NCBI GenBank assembly: GCA_964402115.1
Contig: CAYOBW010000360.1
Coordinates: 1 to 6,687, forward strand
Source: CAYOBW01 sp964402115
GTDB taxonomy: Bacteria > Verrucomicrobiota > Kiritimatiellia > UBA8416 > CAYOBW01
Direction: 5' to 3'
Length of the DNA: 6,687 nucleotides
The translations under genes were made by a program, and so were the position numbers. The number at the start of each line of letters is the position of its first letter. Positions within the stretch are counted from its first letter, which is position 1. Below are positions 6,470 through 6,687 of this stretch, piece after piece. Under the pieces are notes generated by a model. It was given only the letters and a program-made list of their open reading frames with translations. It had not been told where the DNA came from and ran no database searches.

Positions 6470-6503
6470 GTACCCGCCGCGCGGCAGGCGGGCGAGCGGG
6501 TAC
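6470..6503. repeat. Palindromic element, 8-bp perfect stem
   Basis: GTACCCGC (6470-6477) pairs perfectly with GCGGGTAC (6496-6503) around an 18-base GC-rich loop. It directly follows the SFAALRMT-type repeat and directly precedes another hairpin, so the three look like one composite element. Confidence 0.55.
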
Positions 6504-6520
6504 GGGCGGGCGCCCCGCCC
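6504..6520. repeat. Palindromic element, 7-bp perfect stem
   Basis: GGGCGGG-CGC-CCCGCCC gives a perfect 7-bp stem with a 3-nt loop, immediately adjacent to the preceding palindrome. No T-run follows on either strand, so it is not an obvious intrinsic terminator. Confidence 0.5.
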
Positions 6521-6687
6521 AATGCCACTAACATTTCGGACCGTGCACACCGGGATCGTGGTCGCCTCGGCGGTCGGCCCGCGTTGAGCTTACGCTTGAT
6601 CGTGGCACAGTCACCACACGCTGGCAACCAGTCTCCCTCTCCCCGGCGGCTGAGGATTACCCTTAAATGGTACTGGACACCGTCCAT

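Larger units (their letters stand above)
6222..6687. other. Region upstream of the efflux operon with no convincing gene, rich in palindromes
   Basis: Reading frames here are open mainly because the DNA is GC-rich. The 133-codon minus frame reaching the window edge has no signal peptide or recognisable domain and includes the SFAALRMT-type peptide produced by a dispersed repeat. The region contains a candidate operator, two isolated hairpins (6305-6318 and 6356-6374), a run of three adjacent palindromes (6441-6520), and about 165 bases at the right edge in which I recognise nothing. The operon promoter is probably in this region but was not pinned down. No regulator gene or tRNA is visible. 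Confidence 0.55.

Noticed and set aside
6675..6685. GGAC-ACC-GTCC at the right edge as a possible insertion-sequence end
   Set aside because: It has only four base pairs and no partner inverted repeat or transposase in the window. I cannot match it to a specific IS family.
6286..6687. 133-codon minus-strand frame reaching the right window edge
   Set aside because: It contains the SFAALRMT-type peptide and palindrome-derived Arg/Pro/Ala runs, with no domain or consistent composition. It is best read as repeat DNA that happens to be open.
1..6687. CRISPR array, tRNA or rRNA genes, defence or phage modules
   Set aside because: No regularly spaced direct repeats, cloverleaf-like segments, rRNA motifs or phage-type genes were seen. 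The window is an ordinary metal-efflux locus apart from the points listed as findings.

Overview
The window looks like a piece of a high-GC, Gram-negative genome. Strong G/C preference at third codon positions explains the many long antisense shadow ORFs. It carries one complete tripartite heavy-metal efflux operon of the CBA type (HME-RND: Czc/Cus/Ncc-like), entirely on the minus strand, so it is transcribed from right to left. The CxH...CxxC motif in the adaptor and the dispersed palindromes suggest an environmental lineage outside the well-studied enterics, perhaps PVC-group or Deltaproteobacteria-like. That placement is impression only; there is no rRNA or marker gene.

Layout, left to right. 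(1) Positions 3-86 (+) are the last 27 codons of a MacB/FtsX-type ABC transporter permease. Its stop lies inside the 3' end of the next gene, giving a 32-bp tail-to-tail overlap. (2) Positions 55-3147 (-) encode the inner-membrane RND pump (CzcA/CusA family, 1030 aa). (3) Positions 3163-4497 (-) encode the periplasmic adaptor (CzcB/CusB family, 444 aa) with a His-rich N-terminus and a Cys/His cluster. (4) Positions 4507-5811 (-) encode the TolC-like outer-membrane channel (CzcC/CusC family, 434 aa from the Shine-Dalgarno-supported start). (5) Positions 5937-6221 (-) hold a 94-codon ORF for a small, probably exported, Cys/His-rich protein that appears to be the first gene of the operon. (6) Positions 6222-6687 have no convincing gene. 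They hold a candidate operator/-35 element next to the operon and a cluster of GC-rich palindromes, including an element that resembles a known type of dispersed bacterial repeat.

The three core genes are separated by only 9 and 15 nt, and each downstream Shine-Dalgarno overlaps or abuts the preceding stop codon, so they are almost certainly co-transcribed and translationally coupled. Together they would form a trans-envelope complex: the pump collects metal from the periplasm or inner membrane, the adaptor bridges, and the TolC-like duct releases it outside. The pump lacks all three methionines of the CusA Cu(I)/Ag(I) site and has CzcA-like periplasmic signatures, so divalent cations (Zn/Co/Cd/Ni class) are the more likely substrate. 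However, its TM4 proton-relay motif resembles CusA rather than CzcA. The small Cys/His protein sits where a periplasmic metal-binding accessory could be expected (compare CusF, to which it shows no visible similarity). It is the least explained gene here. No regulator gene is visible.
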